A DNA stretch of 64,000 bases from Nematostella vectensis (taxonomy: Eukaryota; Cnidaria; Anthozoa; Actiniaria; Edwardsiidae): assembly GCF_932526225.1 (NCBI RefSeq), contig NC_064037.1:9592203-9656202 (forward strand), in the 5' to 3' direction. Below the pieces are notes generated by a model that was not told the DNA's origin, did no database searches, and saw only the letters and a program-made list of their open reading frames with translations. Each line of letters begins with the position of its first letter. Position 1 is the first letter of the stretch. A program made the position numbers and the translations under genes. Positions 47,020 through 58,800 of this stretch are shown here, piece by piece.

Positions 47020-47499
47020 CTACAAATTCTGTGACCGTTTCCTTCATTAGTGAGCATTGGCCTTAAGATTACTATTATAAGAAAATCGTTTATGGTGCGA
47101 CTGCAATTATCAATACAAATGACTAGGGCTACTTGCGTGTCAATTTTCACATTCAGCAGATTTAAACTTCCGTAAACGTGAAGGAAAGATGGTGTATTTC
47201 TTCTACTCACGTGATGTGCAATCGCATCGTTACAAAATTAATGTTAAGAAAGCGTTAAAAAGTCCGATATTTTGGGGTATAAAACTCAGATAAACGTTTG
47301 GGCTCTGTCAAAATGCGTTAGACACGCGTATGTTCAAAAAAAAAACATTTGGATGGCAGACAAGGATAACATTACGTGGACCGATAGGTCTGCTTCTATC
47401 CGATAACAAATCAAAGATATACCCCATTTATGTTAATCTATTTGTAGATAATGTTTTATTAAAAAGGCGCTTGAAACATGGCCCGAAGTTACACTGCTA

Positions 47500-47553
47500 G
47501 CAGAGCTTTTCTTCCTGTTTGAACTGATAGAAACAAACAGGGAGAAAGCTCTG
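47500..47553 (+). ncRNA. Candidate short hairpin RNA (pre-miRNA-like)
   Basis: gcagagcttttcttcctgtt (from 47500) pairs with aacagggagaaagctctgc (to 47553). This gives a nearly continuous stem of about 20 bp with a one-base bulge, and a loop of about 12 nt (aactgatagaaa). Cnidarian miRNA precursors are short and highly complementary, so the shape fits. No expression evidence exists, and a tiny palindromic transposon remnant is equally possible. Confidence 0.3.
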
Positions 47554-47838
47554 CCCACAGGGTACCCGAAGGTCGCCAGTACTTAGCAAGCTATAAGTCT
47601 ACATGGGTCCCTGAGGCCCATAGCCCTAATGATAACAATCTAGACAAATTACAGTTTCTCTTGTGATAGTGGAATAAATATTTATTTGCCCTTGAGACTA
47701 CTTTTAATTACAGTGTCAAGGAAAGGCGCTGAATTCATATCTGAAAAAAATAAAAATGCCGCTAGAAGATAAACAAAGCCCTCTTATCAGGGGCCCACCA
47801 GGGAAGAAGGGGAAAGTAGCCACGCCCTCCTCAAAGCG

Positions 47839-47935
47839 CCAATCAGTACTACCCTGTTAAAGGTGCCAAGGTAGGCCAATAAGATCGAACCCACTCGGGG
47901 AGTATAAATTGCACACTATAAAGGGTTTCTAACGC
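47839..47935 (+). promoter_or_regulatory. Orphan CCAAT/TATA promoter-like stretch
   Basis: CCAAT at 47839-47843 and 47876-47880 is followed by TATAAA at 47903-47908 in ggggagtataaattgcac; an initiation site would fall near 47933. No convincing coding exon follows, so it may drive a non-coding transcript or be fortuitous. Confidence 0.35.
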
Positions 47936-50900
47936 ATTTGCTTGTTTTATCCATACCAGAAAAAAAAGAACGAATCCTAATCAAATTAAATAAGCATCAC
48001 TATCTAGGCGGTTCGAAGGTTCCAGTCTCATTTTTCGGAAGTCTTTGCCGTGTAATAATCAGATCCTCCAAAAAATCTTCATATTTAGTGCGAAGATCTT
48101 TATATTTAGTGCGAATATCGGCCAATGAATGCAATTATGTAGGTGCGTGCATTTCGCTGGACGCCAAGACCCCGATAAGCAGCGTAAATGGCTACTCATA
48201 GTTTCGAAACACAAAAACTTCAAAAAATAATTTATTAGCTTTTTGATTATTATGATACATTAATAAAGCGAATAAGCTTTACTTTAAAATGTCGCTTTTA
48301 TATGAGCCATTAGATCAGATCCATTTTCTATCATAGCAATAAGGAAATATGAATAAGCGAATGAGTCGTTAAAACGTTATTTTCGTGTCAAAAAAATAGA
48401 AAAATTAACTTCCGTATTGCGAGGGAAGTGGAAACCGATAGGAAGTTCTTTCGGATCTTTATTGCATCCCCGCGGATATCATCCAAAGCTAACTTTATTT
48501 TTTGTTATGAACCGAATTCTGCCTCAGGGCCAGGAAGGGAGATAACTTGTAAATACTTTGAATTTCAAACCATTGAAACCATTATATTTTCCTTTTATAA
48601 TGATTCGTATATTCGAGGGCATACCGAGTCCCCCTTCCCGAAAAAAATGGCATATTTCGTCGTTTAAATTTGTTCTGATGCCGTGGTAAGGTATTTTTTT
48701 TTCCCAGCCTGCAGTGGTTAGCCATTTAAGCATGAATATACCCGTATAACCGGTCGGGACGATTTTTCTCCAAAAACCGCTCCAGCGCCCCCAAAAATTT
48801 TCCAGAACAACTAGTTCGACTCCACAAATTTGCCAGCAGTACCATTCGGGACGATTTTTCCCCAGCAACCGAGGGGTCTAACATATTTCCAACCAGCAAA
48901 AAAAAAGGGGGGTTCCGAAACAAATATTTTGTGGAACAGATTTGTTTTGTGCCCTTGGATATTAGCAGCGTAGCGCCTAGCCCTGTACCCACCGCAAATA
49001 AACTAAAAGCACCCGAACAACAGCGCCATGTCTTAGACTAACTTTACCCTGTGAAGCGAGTTTCCTATGTATTTCTTACCACTAGAAAACAAAATCGAAC
49101 ACAAAATCTTTTTTATCAGTGTCGTCAGAATGCACGATTTCAACAAGCGCTTGCCAAATAGTTGAGAAATGCTTATAGTTATTGTTTCATTATTCCTTGA
49201 CATTAAAAAAAAGTAGAAGTATAAGTGAAATAGCATTTTTTTTTCTATATTTATCGCAAGAATTATAATAAAACGCACACCTGCTTTTCTCTATCATAAA
49301 ATGCGAATTTTTAAAATCTATTTGATCTTTGTTTAACTTCATTGGCTTTCATACTCCACTCCTTTTCCCATTATTGTAGACTAGAGAAAAAAGTAATAAA
49401 CAGAGCTGAAAGAACGCATTATTAAATAAAATACATTTATACAAAAAGTTTTGTTTAGTCTTGTGTGAACTGTGTTTTGACCGTGAGTTCTTTATACGGT
49501 AAATCACTTAATTATTATGTGACTGGACTTTTATAGCCCACACACAAATGTAACTAGATTTTTGTCTTTGTAGATCAAAATGCACAACCTCTGACAAATA
49601 TGCACGGGAGAAAAAATAGTCAAAATTTCAATATGCAATAAAAAAAAAAAAGTCCGCCGCAAGCTTATGAGTTTTTTGATGGACTTTCAATTAAGAAGCT
49701 GAGAAGATGCTATCTTTCTTTTTTAATGACACCACTGAAATCTAATTTATTTGAGTTCTCTCATTTTGATGATATCGCGGGAGACGTAGAGTTGAAAAAC
49801 GCGTGGTAATTGGTCTATTCTGAGGAAAACGCAATATTTTATGCTCAGGTTTAATTATTGTCTTATAAGTGAAGGGCAGAGAGGGAGACGATTTAAAAGA
49901 ATAAAATAAAAACAATAGTACAAGACAGAGTCGAACGATGGGGGTGGGGGCAGGGGTAACTTCTGCTTCAGGCTTGTCTGGAGAGCATGATATCCATTTA
50001 CAGCTTGTCTAAGAAAAATAACCGAATAAGCGAATCACAAATCTCTCTTTGACCTACATTTGGGGAAAAATTCTTATCTTCTTATCAAAAAATGTTTGGC
50101 GTTTGCAGAGTACCTTCTTTGGCCCATATTGGAAAAAGGCGATTCTAATTGGCGTTTGTATATATTTGTTTAGTGTTAAATCTTATGAAAGGCAATATCT
50201 TTATTCTCGATACTGTCACGAGAAAAGGTGGTTACAGGTTGACAGACAACCCTTAGACAACTCACAATAAAGAACCTATCCTCTCTCCTCAAACCCTGAC
50301 CACACTCTGATTCAAACGAAAATCAGATCTATTTAACCAACCCAAACACGACGCCAACAGGAATTTCCATAAATTTTGAATAAGAGATGGGAGCATTTAT
50401 TGATTGAAATTAAAAGATAATGCTGAGAAAACACAAAGTTGCAGCCCAATGTTATTTTATTCACATAAGTTTAATTAATATTACACAGAACTTTATTAAT
50501 TTCCCGATACAGCCTCCCTTCCGCAAAGGATTATAAGCCGGGGCTCAATATAAGAAAATTTCTGTAGCGGAAAAATCTTTATACAAGATATAATTTCTTG
50601 TTATTCAACAAAATTCACAACAACTCTAAGTTTACCGGAACAAAAGGTTATATATAGAGGATATACAGAAAACTTGCCCAATTGATTTTTTTTCTTTGAA
50701 TTAATTGCTTGCTCTAGAAAAAAACATTGAAATTTATATCACCGCTAATGGATTTCGTTAAATGTTTACCTCCACAATAATTCGATATCGCAGCCTCTGT
50801 CTTCGCCGTCATTAACAATAAGGCTATTTCTAGCATCGGTTGAAAGAAATAAAAGTAATGGTCAACAGACCTTTAAAAAAGCTGATCCCAGTACTTTTTG

Positions 50901-51268
50901 CGTTTTACTTTTATTGGTGTAAAATGGAATGGTTTGTTTGCGCGACATACCTAAGTAAAAATAATAGTGTATTGTAAAACAACGCGCGACCAGCTAACAC
51001 ATGCGGCGGTCTCGTTTATGCCCGCCCCCAACACCCCAAAGGGTAAGTTAAAAAAAAATCAATTCCCTACTTTACCCGGGATCGACTAACATGACGACTT
51101 AACAGTCTGATCTTTTTTCCTAAAGAACAGCAATAACAAGGTTTCTGTAGGTAACTTACGGACTCTTCTATTCAATGAGAAGATCTAGTAATTAAAACTT
51201 CAAGGTTATCTAGAATCAAGAATACTTTTGATAATAAATCCCAGGCAGTCATTGCTAGGTTTTTTCTT

Positions 51269-52363
51269 CTAAAATTCGATATCTCGTGTTGCGTTTTTTG
51301 AGACGCGCGATGTTGTCGTTGGTTCTTGTCGCAAATCGCCGACCTTTAGCTCAAGTGATGTCGCCGAGACACCGCGAGTCTTTGGAGATCCTTTCTTCTT
51401 TGTGCGACACTCGCAGCGTAGAATCTCTTTGCAAGCTTTTCGATATTGTCGACTGAAGAAACAAAAAATAAAGGGATTTATTGCTGCCTGTGTGAACACG
51501 AAAAGCTCGCAAATACGCCACAATGTTCTCCAAAGTACGCTGGTCCCAGTCAGTTTGAAGTATTTCAAAGTTCTCACTGTAATATAGGGCGAGTAACACA
51601 GGCAGAATGTTGCTGTGACTGCTACGAGCATTCGTGTAAGTTTGCGCTCGCTTTGGATCATAAGTGGCGTGGAAGTTCCTTTACGAAATGAGGAGTGTTT
51701 GGCCAAAGCTCGGAAAATCCTGCAATGCGCCCAGATCATGAACAACAAGGAAAACGTGTACAGGAATAAGGACTGAATACCATAATAGATTTGCCGCGCA
51801 ATGTCCCCGAGTGCTGTATTTTCACACCATCCTATCTGAGACGTGTGAAAGAAAAAGATTAACGGAGAGCAGATAATAAGCGAAATTAGCCAGAGCAGAA
51901 GAGGAAGCCACTTTCGGAATCGGAATCTTCTCACCCTTGCAAGAATAGGGCTTGAAACCACTTGCATACGCTCATAACTTATAAGCACAAGCACAAGAAT
52001 GAGTGCTGTATAGCAAGTTTCTGTCAGGACGCCTTCGACCTTGCAAGCCATGTCACCGTGCGCAGCAAAGTGGATACCAGCATCAAACGCGGCTAAGAGG
52101 ACGAAGAGTAAATCAGCCACAGTTAGACTAGCAAGACAGCCGAGGAGAACGGACGGGTTTCGATGATAAGTCTTACTGCACGCCGCGAGAGCCAGCATGT
52201 TTCCCGCCAAAGACACGATCAAAACCACGACTCCATAATAGCCGAGCAGCAGCGATAAAAAGCGCGGGAATTCAGAGCGCTGCGTGAAAGAAGAGTTCAC
52301 ATGGGTTTCGTTGGAAAAATTCCCGTTCACTTTCCAGTCTAGGCCATATGAGTAATTCCTCAT
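51269..52363 (-). CDS. Intronless rhodopsin-type GPCR (orphan), 364 aa
   Basis: A seven-transmembrane receptor for an unknown ligand at the plasma membrane. The ATG at 52361-52363 begins MRNYSYGLDW. The frame is open 90 nt further upstream but with no earlier ATG. The N-terminus has four N-glycosylation sequons (NYS, NFS, NET, NSS). Motifs are GNMLALAA (TM1), LASLTVADLLF (TM2), Cys before TM3 (MACKVEG), SYERM in place of DRY, WLPLLLW (TM4), a Cys in the second outer loop (GWCEN), CLCYSPY in place of CWxP (TM6) and AAINPFIF (TM7). The tail has CKEILRCEC, possible palmitoylation sites. The Asp-to-Glu and Tyr-to-Met changes in DRY are unusual but tolerated in the class. Single-exon structure is common in cnidarian GPCR expansions. 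I cannot name a subfamily. Confidence 0.9.
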   Translation of the reverse strand: MRNYSYGLDWKVNGNFSNETHVNSSFTQRSEFPRFLSLLLGYYGVVVLIVSLAGNMLALAACSKTYHRNPSVLLGCLASLTVADLLFVLLAAFDAGIHFAAHGDMACKVEGVLTETCYTALILVLVLISYERMQVVSSPILARVRRFRFRKWLPLLLWLISLIICSPLIFFFHTSQIGWCENTALGDIARQIYYGIQSLFLYTFSLLFMIWAHCRIFRALAKHSSFRKGTSTPLMIQSERKLTRMLVAVTATFCLCYSPYITVRTLKYFKLTGTSVLWRTLWRICELFVFTQAAINPFIFCFFSRQYRKACKEILRCECRTKKKGSPKTRGVSATSLELKVGDLRQEPTTTSRVSKNATRDIEF

Positions 52364-55300
52364 CGTACACAGAAGACTGTTTAACGCGTCGAAGCGGTTG
52401 AGAATGTTTGAGGTCAGAGGAGCGCTGTCTACTGCTAACACCGAGGATAACAATCAGATATCAATAGCTCGAACAGCTGGTATTGGCAAACACCATGCCC
52501 CCGTGTTTAGACGGAATTTGCCCATCACACACTATCCCCTGCCAAGCCTATTAGCATTTCCCCCGTGCATATTAACTCGCCTCTGGCGTCGGCCTGTCAT
52601 TTGAATACGAATAATAAAATGATGTTTTCTTTGATTGTTCCTTTTGACAAGTGCACCGTGGTTGTTTTATATTTTTCTCAACAGATTTATTCATACAAGA
52701 GCAAAACGCCAATTCTCAAGAATGTGTAATGATAGGAGATCATCCAAACAGATAAAGGGACTCTCAGCTGCTGAGAGGAAATTCCATTTATTGGTTTGGA
52801 TAAACGGGAATCCCAAAATTCAATAAGCGCCCTTAGGAGCTAGCAAAGAAAAATTGTTTGCAACGTCAACATTTCAGTTAACTTTGCGTTTAACTACATT
52901 ATCACTTTCAAGGATAGTTTAAAAAGGTGACTGACCCTTCCTTAACTAAACAAAAATATATGTTTGAGCTTTACCTCTTTTTATTACGTACTGCATTCAT
53001 TACATGCATCTAATTGACATTTTGTATTTACTACCGTCTACGTGTGAAAGATAGACGTTCAGTCGGAGGTACCTCTTTAAGATGTTAAGGTATTGATATT
53101 TCAAGATTTACACAAGCGCGCACGTTTCGGATAAACTTGTTTGGTTAACAGTGTATTAAAAAATATTATTTGCAAAGGGGCTCAGATTTTCTTGTATTTC
53201 TTGTTATTCGGATATCAACGACCCATTTAAGAAGGCCAATCACGCTATTTTACACTCCCGCACAATATCGAGTCCTAAACATCAATATCCATCGGCTTAT
53301 TTAAGCGAGTATTTGAGATGTTTTTTATGATATATCGTCAATATAGTGCCAGACCGTTTATCCGGGCATCATTGTTGCTTCTAACAGACCGTTGTATTTC
53401 CGAATGTAAACAATCCTTGATTGATCAACATTTTTTTAAAGGTCTGCAAGATTTGTAACCCGAGCATGTTTTTTTTCTTTTTCGTGTTTGGTCAATTTTG
53501 ATCAAATGTTTACTAACCCAACATCTTAAAGCTCACGATTTCAAGGTAACCGAGATGGAGGAAGGAATTTCACTTTTAACTCATGTCGGAACTTTCACTT
53601 AGAAAATGTCAACACATTCAACGCGGTAATTTCATTAGATCTGCAAAACTTGAGTCGGAGAGATGAAAGAAAAATCATTAATGTTTCAGATATAGATGTC
53701 TTCATTCTTGCGCGCATGTGCGAAAGGCAGAATTCTGCCCTTATCCGGCGGTTATCCTTTTGTAACGCCTTTAGGTTAAGTCTACAGCACACTGCGATGG
53801 CTCCAAACCTGAAGGGTTTAATGTAAAAAGTGAGTGATTCTTGAAGACTTGTGGAGCCTGACGCACCAAGTAATTGAATAATTTATCCCTTCATCCCCCC
53901 CTACTTATAGAATGCAGACGCGTACACAGCACAGCGCACAACCCCCCCTGGGGGGGCCCTTCAGCAAATCCTGTGTACGCGCCTGAATTCCCAATTAAGC
54001 CATCGCTCCCCGCAAGATCCAGCCTGGCAGAGCTAAGTGCAGCAGATAAGTTTTTTTTAACCCTCATGAAATTGTCAACCCTCACTACTTCTCATTTTAG
54101 CCACAGTAAACCGACTAAGCCATCATCCCCTCAAGTATCATCAGATTGTGATTGTGTGATATGGGAAAGCTAAAATAGATAAATGTGACACAGATTGGTG
54201 AGTCAGGTGAACCAAGTACTTCTCTCTCCTCGCTTCCCCAATGGACAAATAGGTTTCCCCATTTGCTAAATCATCATCCCTACCTTTGGGAAAGGGAAAA
54301 TATATAAATAAATAAGAAGAATTAATTCAAACACCCTCCTAAGGCTTTATATAGAGATCGGATTGTGATAACCATTTCTGGTTTTTCAAGAAATAACAAG
54401 CCTATTAAAACATTTTATTTTAGTCATTCCTTTTCGATCAATGACGAATTTGTTTGGCAAGAAAGGTCGCGGTTTTAGTTTGATGTTATGTATTGGTCAC
54501 TGTTTTCAGAAAAACATTTAAACCTTTTTCGCAAAATATTTTTTTTATGTAAACTATGTGCTGAACATTTGTGGTTATAATTGTGTTAACTGTTCCCACG
54601 CTTTTTAATCAAATCTCTACTGCTATAGAAACCTCGCCTTCGTTAAATCGATAACTGTTGAGTACTTCTAACGAGTTTGCCCATAAAGTAGACAGCGTCC
54701 ATTTAAAAAAAATAACCGCAAACGACCCTAGGCGACATGTTTACTTGAAAAACAGCCAGGAGCCGTCTAATCCACCCTTATCTGTGCTTGATAACGTATC
54801 CTTAAAGCTAAAGATTTTTTTTACGATCAGCAGATGCCGTCGGAAAGGGAGCTGTTTTTAGTCATAACATTTTAGTGTCGTCCAATAGCCGTTGTCGTTT
54901 CCAGAGCATTCCAATCGCATGCCAAGCGCCTTCTGGTAACCCAGGATGCAACGCACGCCACCTAGCAGCGAGACAATCTAATCAAGGCCTGGAGGTTCGA
55001 AATAAAATTTCATTTCATTAAAAAAAGATATAGCAATTTAAATAATGTTGTCACCAATCTACACAATCATTAATTTTGTAAACGAAGTTATCAGTCTCAT
55101 ATAAACACTGCGTCACATTTATTTACAAAAAAAAAACGTGTATGTAAGAACTTTATTTTGCTAGAGACATTTACAAAACAGTGTTGTATCTGATTTATTT
55201 CATGCTTAAAATGCTATTAGTAATGAAATAGCTGGAGGTTTTAGCTGACTCTCAGAGGAAATTATTTACATTTTTTTGTCGTGTTTTCCTACACGACATA

Positions 55301-55870
55301 TTTCCTATGTCGGTGCCTTATTCCGTGTGCCCCACCCTGTTCTGACATGACCCAGCCCTAAGGCGGAACAGGAAACAAGTGTTGGGTGAGCCAAGTACAG
55401 AAATAAAGTATATTTCTTATCGCAATCTCAGCTTCGCTAAAGCGAGGAAGGTTATTGATCATTTGAATGCTATGGGCATTACAATTTGAATGAAGCTTCT
55501 ATGTGAAATAAAATATAAACCTTTTCTACCATTTCTAACTATATATAGTTATAGTTATTAGAGAAAATTATTTTTGTAGCATGAAAGTGTATATGTCCAT
55601 GGGGCCATAAAAACTTTTGTGGGACTTCCAAGATTAGCATCCGGCTTCTCTTTTATGGTAGTTTAGTGAATCGTGGCCCTCGTGAAACCCTAAAGCTGTT
55701 TCGCTGTTCACGCAAGGCCCAAGCGCAAGCACAAGAGAACGCAACTGCTTGATTTTGTTCGCTTGCTTTTGTGTTTGATCGATTCTCACTTGTGTTGCGC
55801 TTGTGTTTGACCGATTCCCACTTGTATCGCGCTTGTGTTTGGGTTCTATTGAAAACAAACATTACAATAC
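52364..55870. other. Intergenic region between GPCR 2 and the WD40 gene
   Basis: 3.5 kb without a supported gene. GPCR 2 must be transcribed from about 52.4-52.6 kb on the minus strand; no TATA box stands out. A small palindromic element lies at 53914-53985. The 3' end of the WD40 transcript should fall between about 55.1 and 55.87 kb; a minus-strand AATAAA is at about 55152-55157. Confidence 0.55.
53914..53985. mobile_element. Small palindromic element with C7/G7 centre
   Basis: cagacgcgtacacag (from 53915) is mirrored by ctgtgtacgcgcctg (to 53985). The centre is accccccctggggggg (53941-53956), so the whole segment can fold on itself. The arrangement resembles other G-run MITE-like copies in the window. 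Confidence 0.5.
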
Positions 55871-58800
55871 TCAAAACCTGTGTACGGTTTGAAAGCGTCG
55901 AGCGAATTCATTCTCCTGATCGTCAATATCAGCGTAGTAGCTGCTACTGCTCACGCTTCCCCCGGATTCGTCATCTACTGTTACGATGGTTCCGATGGGG
56001 TCACTGCCGCTGGAAGCATTGGACGCTCGCCGGTATGACCCTTGCCCCTCCCCGATGGAAAAATCACGGTGCAGCGCAGAGGACTGCACCTTCACTGCCT
56101 TATGATCACGGCGAGAGAAACGCCCATTTATCAAGGGCGGGCTCCTATTGGTCGAAAACGAGTTTTCAACGGCAATTGTCACTCCGTCGTCAGAGTCGCT
56201 ATGGAAACCGTTGGCCTGCTTTGAAGTGTTGGTGACGACCCCATCCAAGCCGTTGGTTTCAGAGCTGTTGCGTGATTCGCCGCTCCCTGTAGACGACGTT
56301 TTGCTCACCTTAAATAAAATACACACCTCAAATGAAACTTTTTTTTGTTAAAACATATTGATAGAGACAAAGTTTTATTCAATGAGTAGACCCCTGAATA
56401 ATAAAGGATGCAGATCAGACACCTGTTTCTTATTTTAGATTAATAAGTGTTTTTAAAGCAAAATTGAGCATCTCAGCAGGCCGTAGCAGGCCTCGAAATA
56501 TGGGGGGGGGGGGGGGGGGGCACGATTTAGAAACATTAAGAAAATATTTTGGCACAACCACGCTCCTACTGGTCATATTGGGGGCACGTGCCCCACCCCT
56601 GCTACGGCCCTGCTTAGTCACTCGCTTGAATAAGATTATGGAAACATATTGACTTGTGTGCTTAGAAAACTTTAACAAACAGCATGTTTATCTCAAGATG
56701 ACGGACCATAACCGGTTTCGGATGTTTCCTGTGACGTCACAACTCTTACCGACCACGGAAAACCAAATCAGAAAAAGTAAGAGGCCTGGGACTAGGCTGC
56801 CCATATCTTGCTTACATTACCGACATGGGTGACCACATGGGTACGATACACACCTTCCTTAACTGCTGACGCGCCTCCTTCAATTGTCTGTTCAAAAACG
56901 GGCTGGGAGGGGGTACATGTCGCGTGGGTTCATTCGATAATGTCTCCTGCCCTCCCGGCTCCAGCATGCTACCTGGCCTCAACTTTCGGATCTGCTGCTG
57001 CAAAATCACTTCCGGTTCCGCCGTTAGCTTATCGCCGCGAGCAGGTGTTGCCGTGGGGGTGGTGGCTTTCTCTATCTTTTTCGGGTTTTCCTGTCGATGG
57101 ACGGCCTTCTCCACCAAGATGGCTGTGTTCTGGGAGACACTCGAACCGTCCAGATCAGGAATAACTGATTTTGAATCTGCAAAGATTCATAGCATCATGG
57201 CTGTCGTTTTCCTAAATGGTCTAAAAGAGGCTGGAAACAGGGATACCTGTGATATTCCAAAACGATGGGGTCTGAGCCAAAGATGCCAGCCAGCAAAACT
57301 GCGCAAGCTAGAGCTGAAATTTTGGACGTGCACAGTTCTGTGCCGGTGAAATAAAAGCGAAAAATAGATCGGGGGTCGGCAGTATATGGCCATGCTGTTG
57401 CGGCTACCCCGCCTATTGTGGCGAAGCTAATAAAATAAAATAAAAAATAAATAAAGATTGATTGATTGATACAGGTGCGTAAAAAGTGTTTACCTATCGC
57501 CATGGTGTGTTCGATTATTTTCCTCGCGTATTTCTTCCATAGCATCGTGCCATGGTTGATATTCTTCTCTGGGGAGTCTATAGGCAGCGCATCCACCTCA
57601 TCAAGGGATATCTCCAAAGCAGACAGCACAATATTCCTGTCGCTGCCACCAGTAGCGAGAAGGGTACCGTCTGGGGAGATGCTAAACGCCTCAACCTAAA
57701 TCACAAGCCACTTCACATTAACCACAAATGGGGACATGACCCGCCTTTGGAGAAGGTAGAGGAACTTACTAAAACACCTTAGAAAGTGTCTGGAAACTGT
57801 AACATCTCACCTACTTATCTATCTTACCTCGTCTCCAGCTTTGTGCGGCTTGATACTCTCCAGTTGTTTGCGCTTACGGAATGGATGCCACACCCGGCAC
57901 GCCCTCCCTCCTGATGTGAACAGTACAGGGACTGAGTTCGTCGACACGAACGGGTAGAACTCCACGTGCGTCACGGCGTCCTCGTGAGCTCGGATCTTAC
58001 TCAATGCTGTACCAAGACGAGGCTCCCACAGGGTGACCTGCGATCCAGGGGAGGAAGGGTATTACGTTAATAAGATAGCCCTTTGAGATTATTTCCATAT
58101 GATTACCTATGCGATCCTGGGGGAAGAAGACTGTGCTACGGTTTTTTAATTTTTTATTCAGTGTTATCTGCGATCTCAGGGAACAAGATACAAGATAACG
58201 CAAGGAGCTGCTTGTTTGTACACAGGGCTACCAGTAATTCGGGTCCACAAAGTGGCATTAATTACTTGTCAATCGCGGACTACCAATCAAAATAAAAGAA
58301 AAAAAGCAAACCCATTAAGCTTACGGACGAGCAACTTGTTGAGAAGCATCAATCACCCACTCGAACAAATTATGAATTAATTCACTAGAACAACCTTTTA
58401 GCCCAAATATATTTGTAGGAAAAAAACACGCGGACTACCGTTTCATCTCTACAAGCCTGTTTCGTGGTTGCCCACTCATCAGGAGATTTATATATATATA
58501 TATATGAATACATATTAATATATTTATTGAAAATAAAAATTTGGCATGCTCTAGAAATGACATGCTTGTGGCGAGAAACGTGAGCATTGCACGCATGAAA
58601 CACCAAGGACCCCTATTCGTGCGAACAGGGGGTCTGATCCTTTTGGCACAAACATATCCTTAAAAATGTACAATTCATTTACCGACCTGTTTGCAAATTT
58701 ACTACCAGCTGGGCAAAATGAAGCTTCAATAGACAGCGACATTCACAGGCCCGTACCCAGGGTTTTTCTTTGTGTGTGTGTGTGGGGGGGAAAAGGGGGG

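Larger units (their letters stand above)
46569..51268. other. Intergenic region before GPCR 2
   Basis: No supported protein gene in 4.7 kb. It contains a foldback element (46862-47019), a hairpin (47500-47553) and a TATA/CCAAT promoter-like stretch (47839-47935). It also has a direct repeat of cgggacgatttttc (about 48757 and 48849) with a G/A-rich flank. The rest is AT-rich; short ORFs have no features I recognise. Confidence 0.6.

Noticed and set aside
47938-48201. 87-codon ORF downstream of the TATA box
   Set aside because: Has no ATG at its start, biased AT-rich composition and no family resemblance.
48524-48992. Trp-rich minus-strand ORFs
   Set aside because: They cover a short direct repeat of cgggacgatttttc and G/A-rich low-complexity DNA; no domain recognised.
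52364-52453. Upstream extension of GPCR 2 by 30 codons
   Set aside because: The extension starts at TTG with no ATG; the ATG at 52363 gives a normal glycosylated N-terminus.
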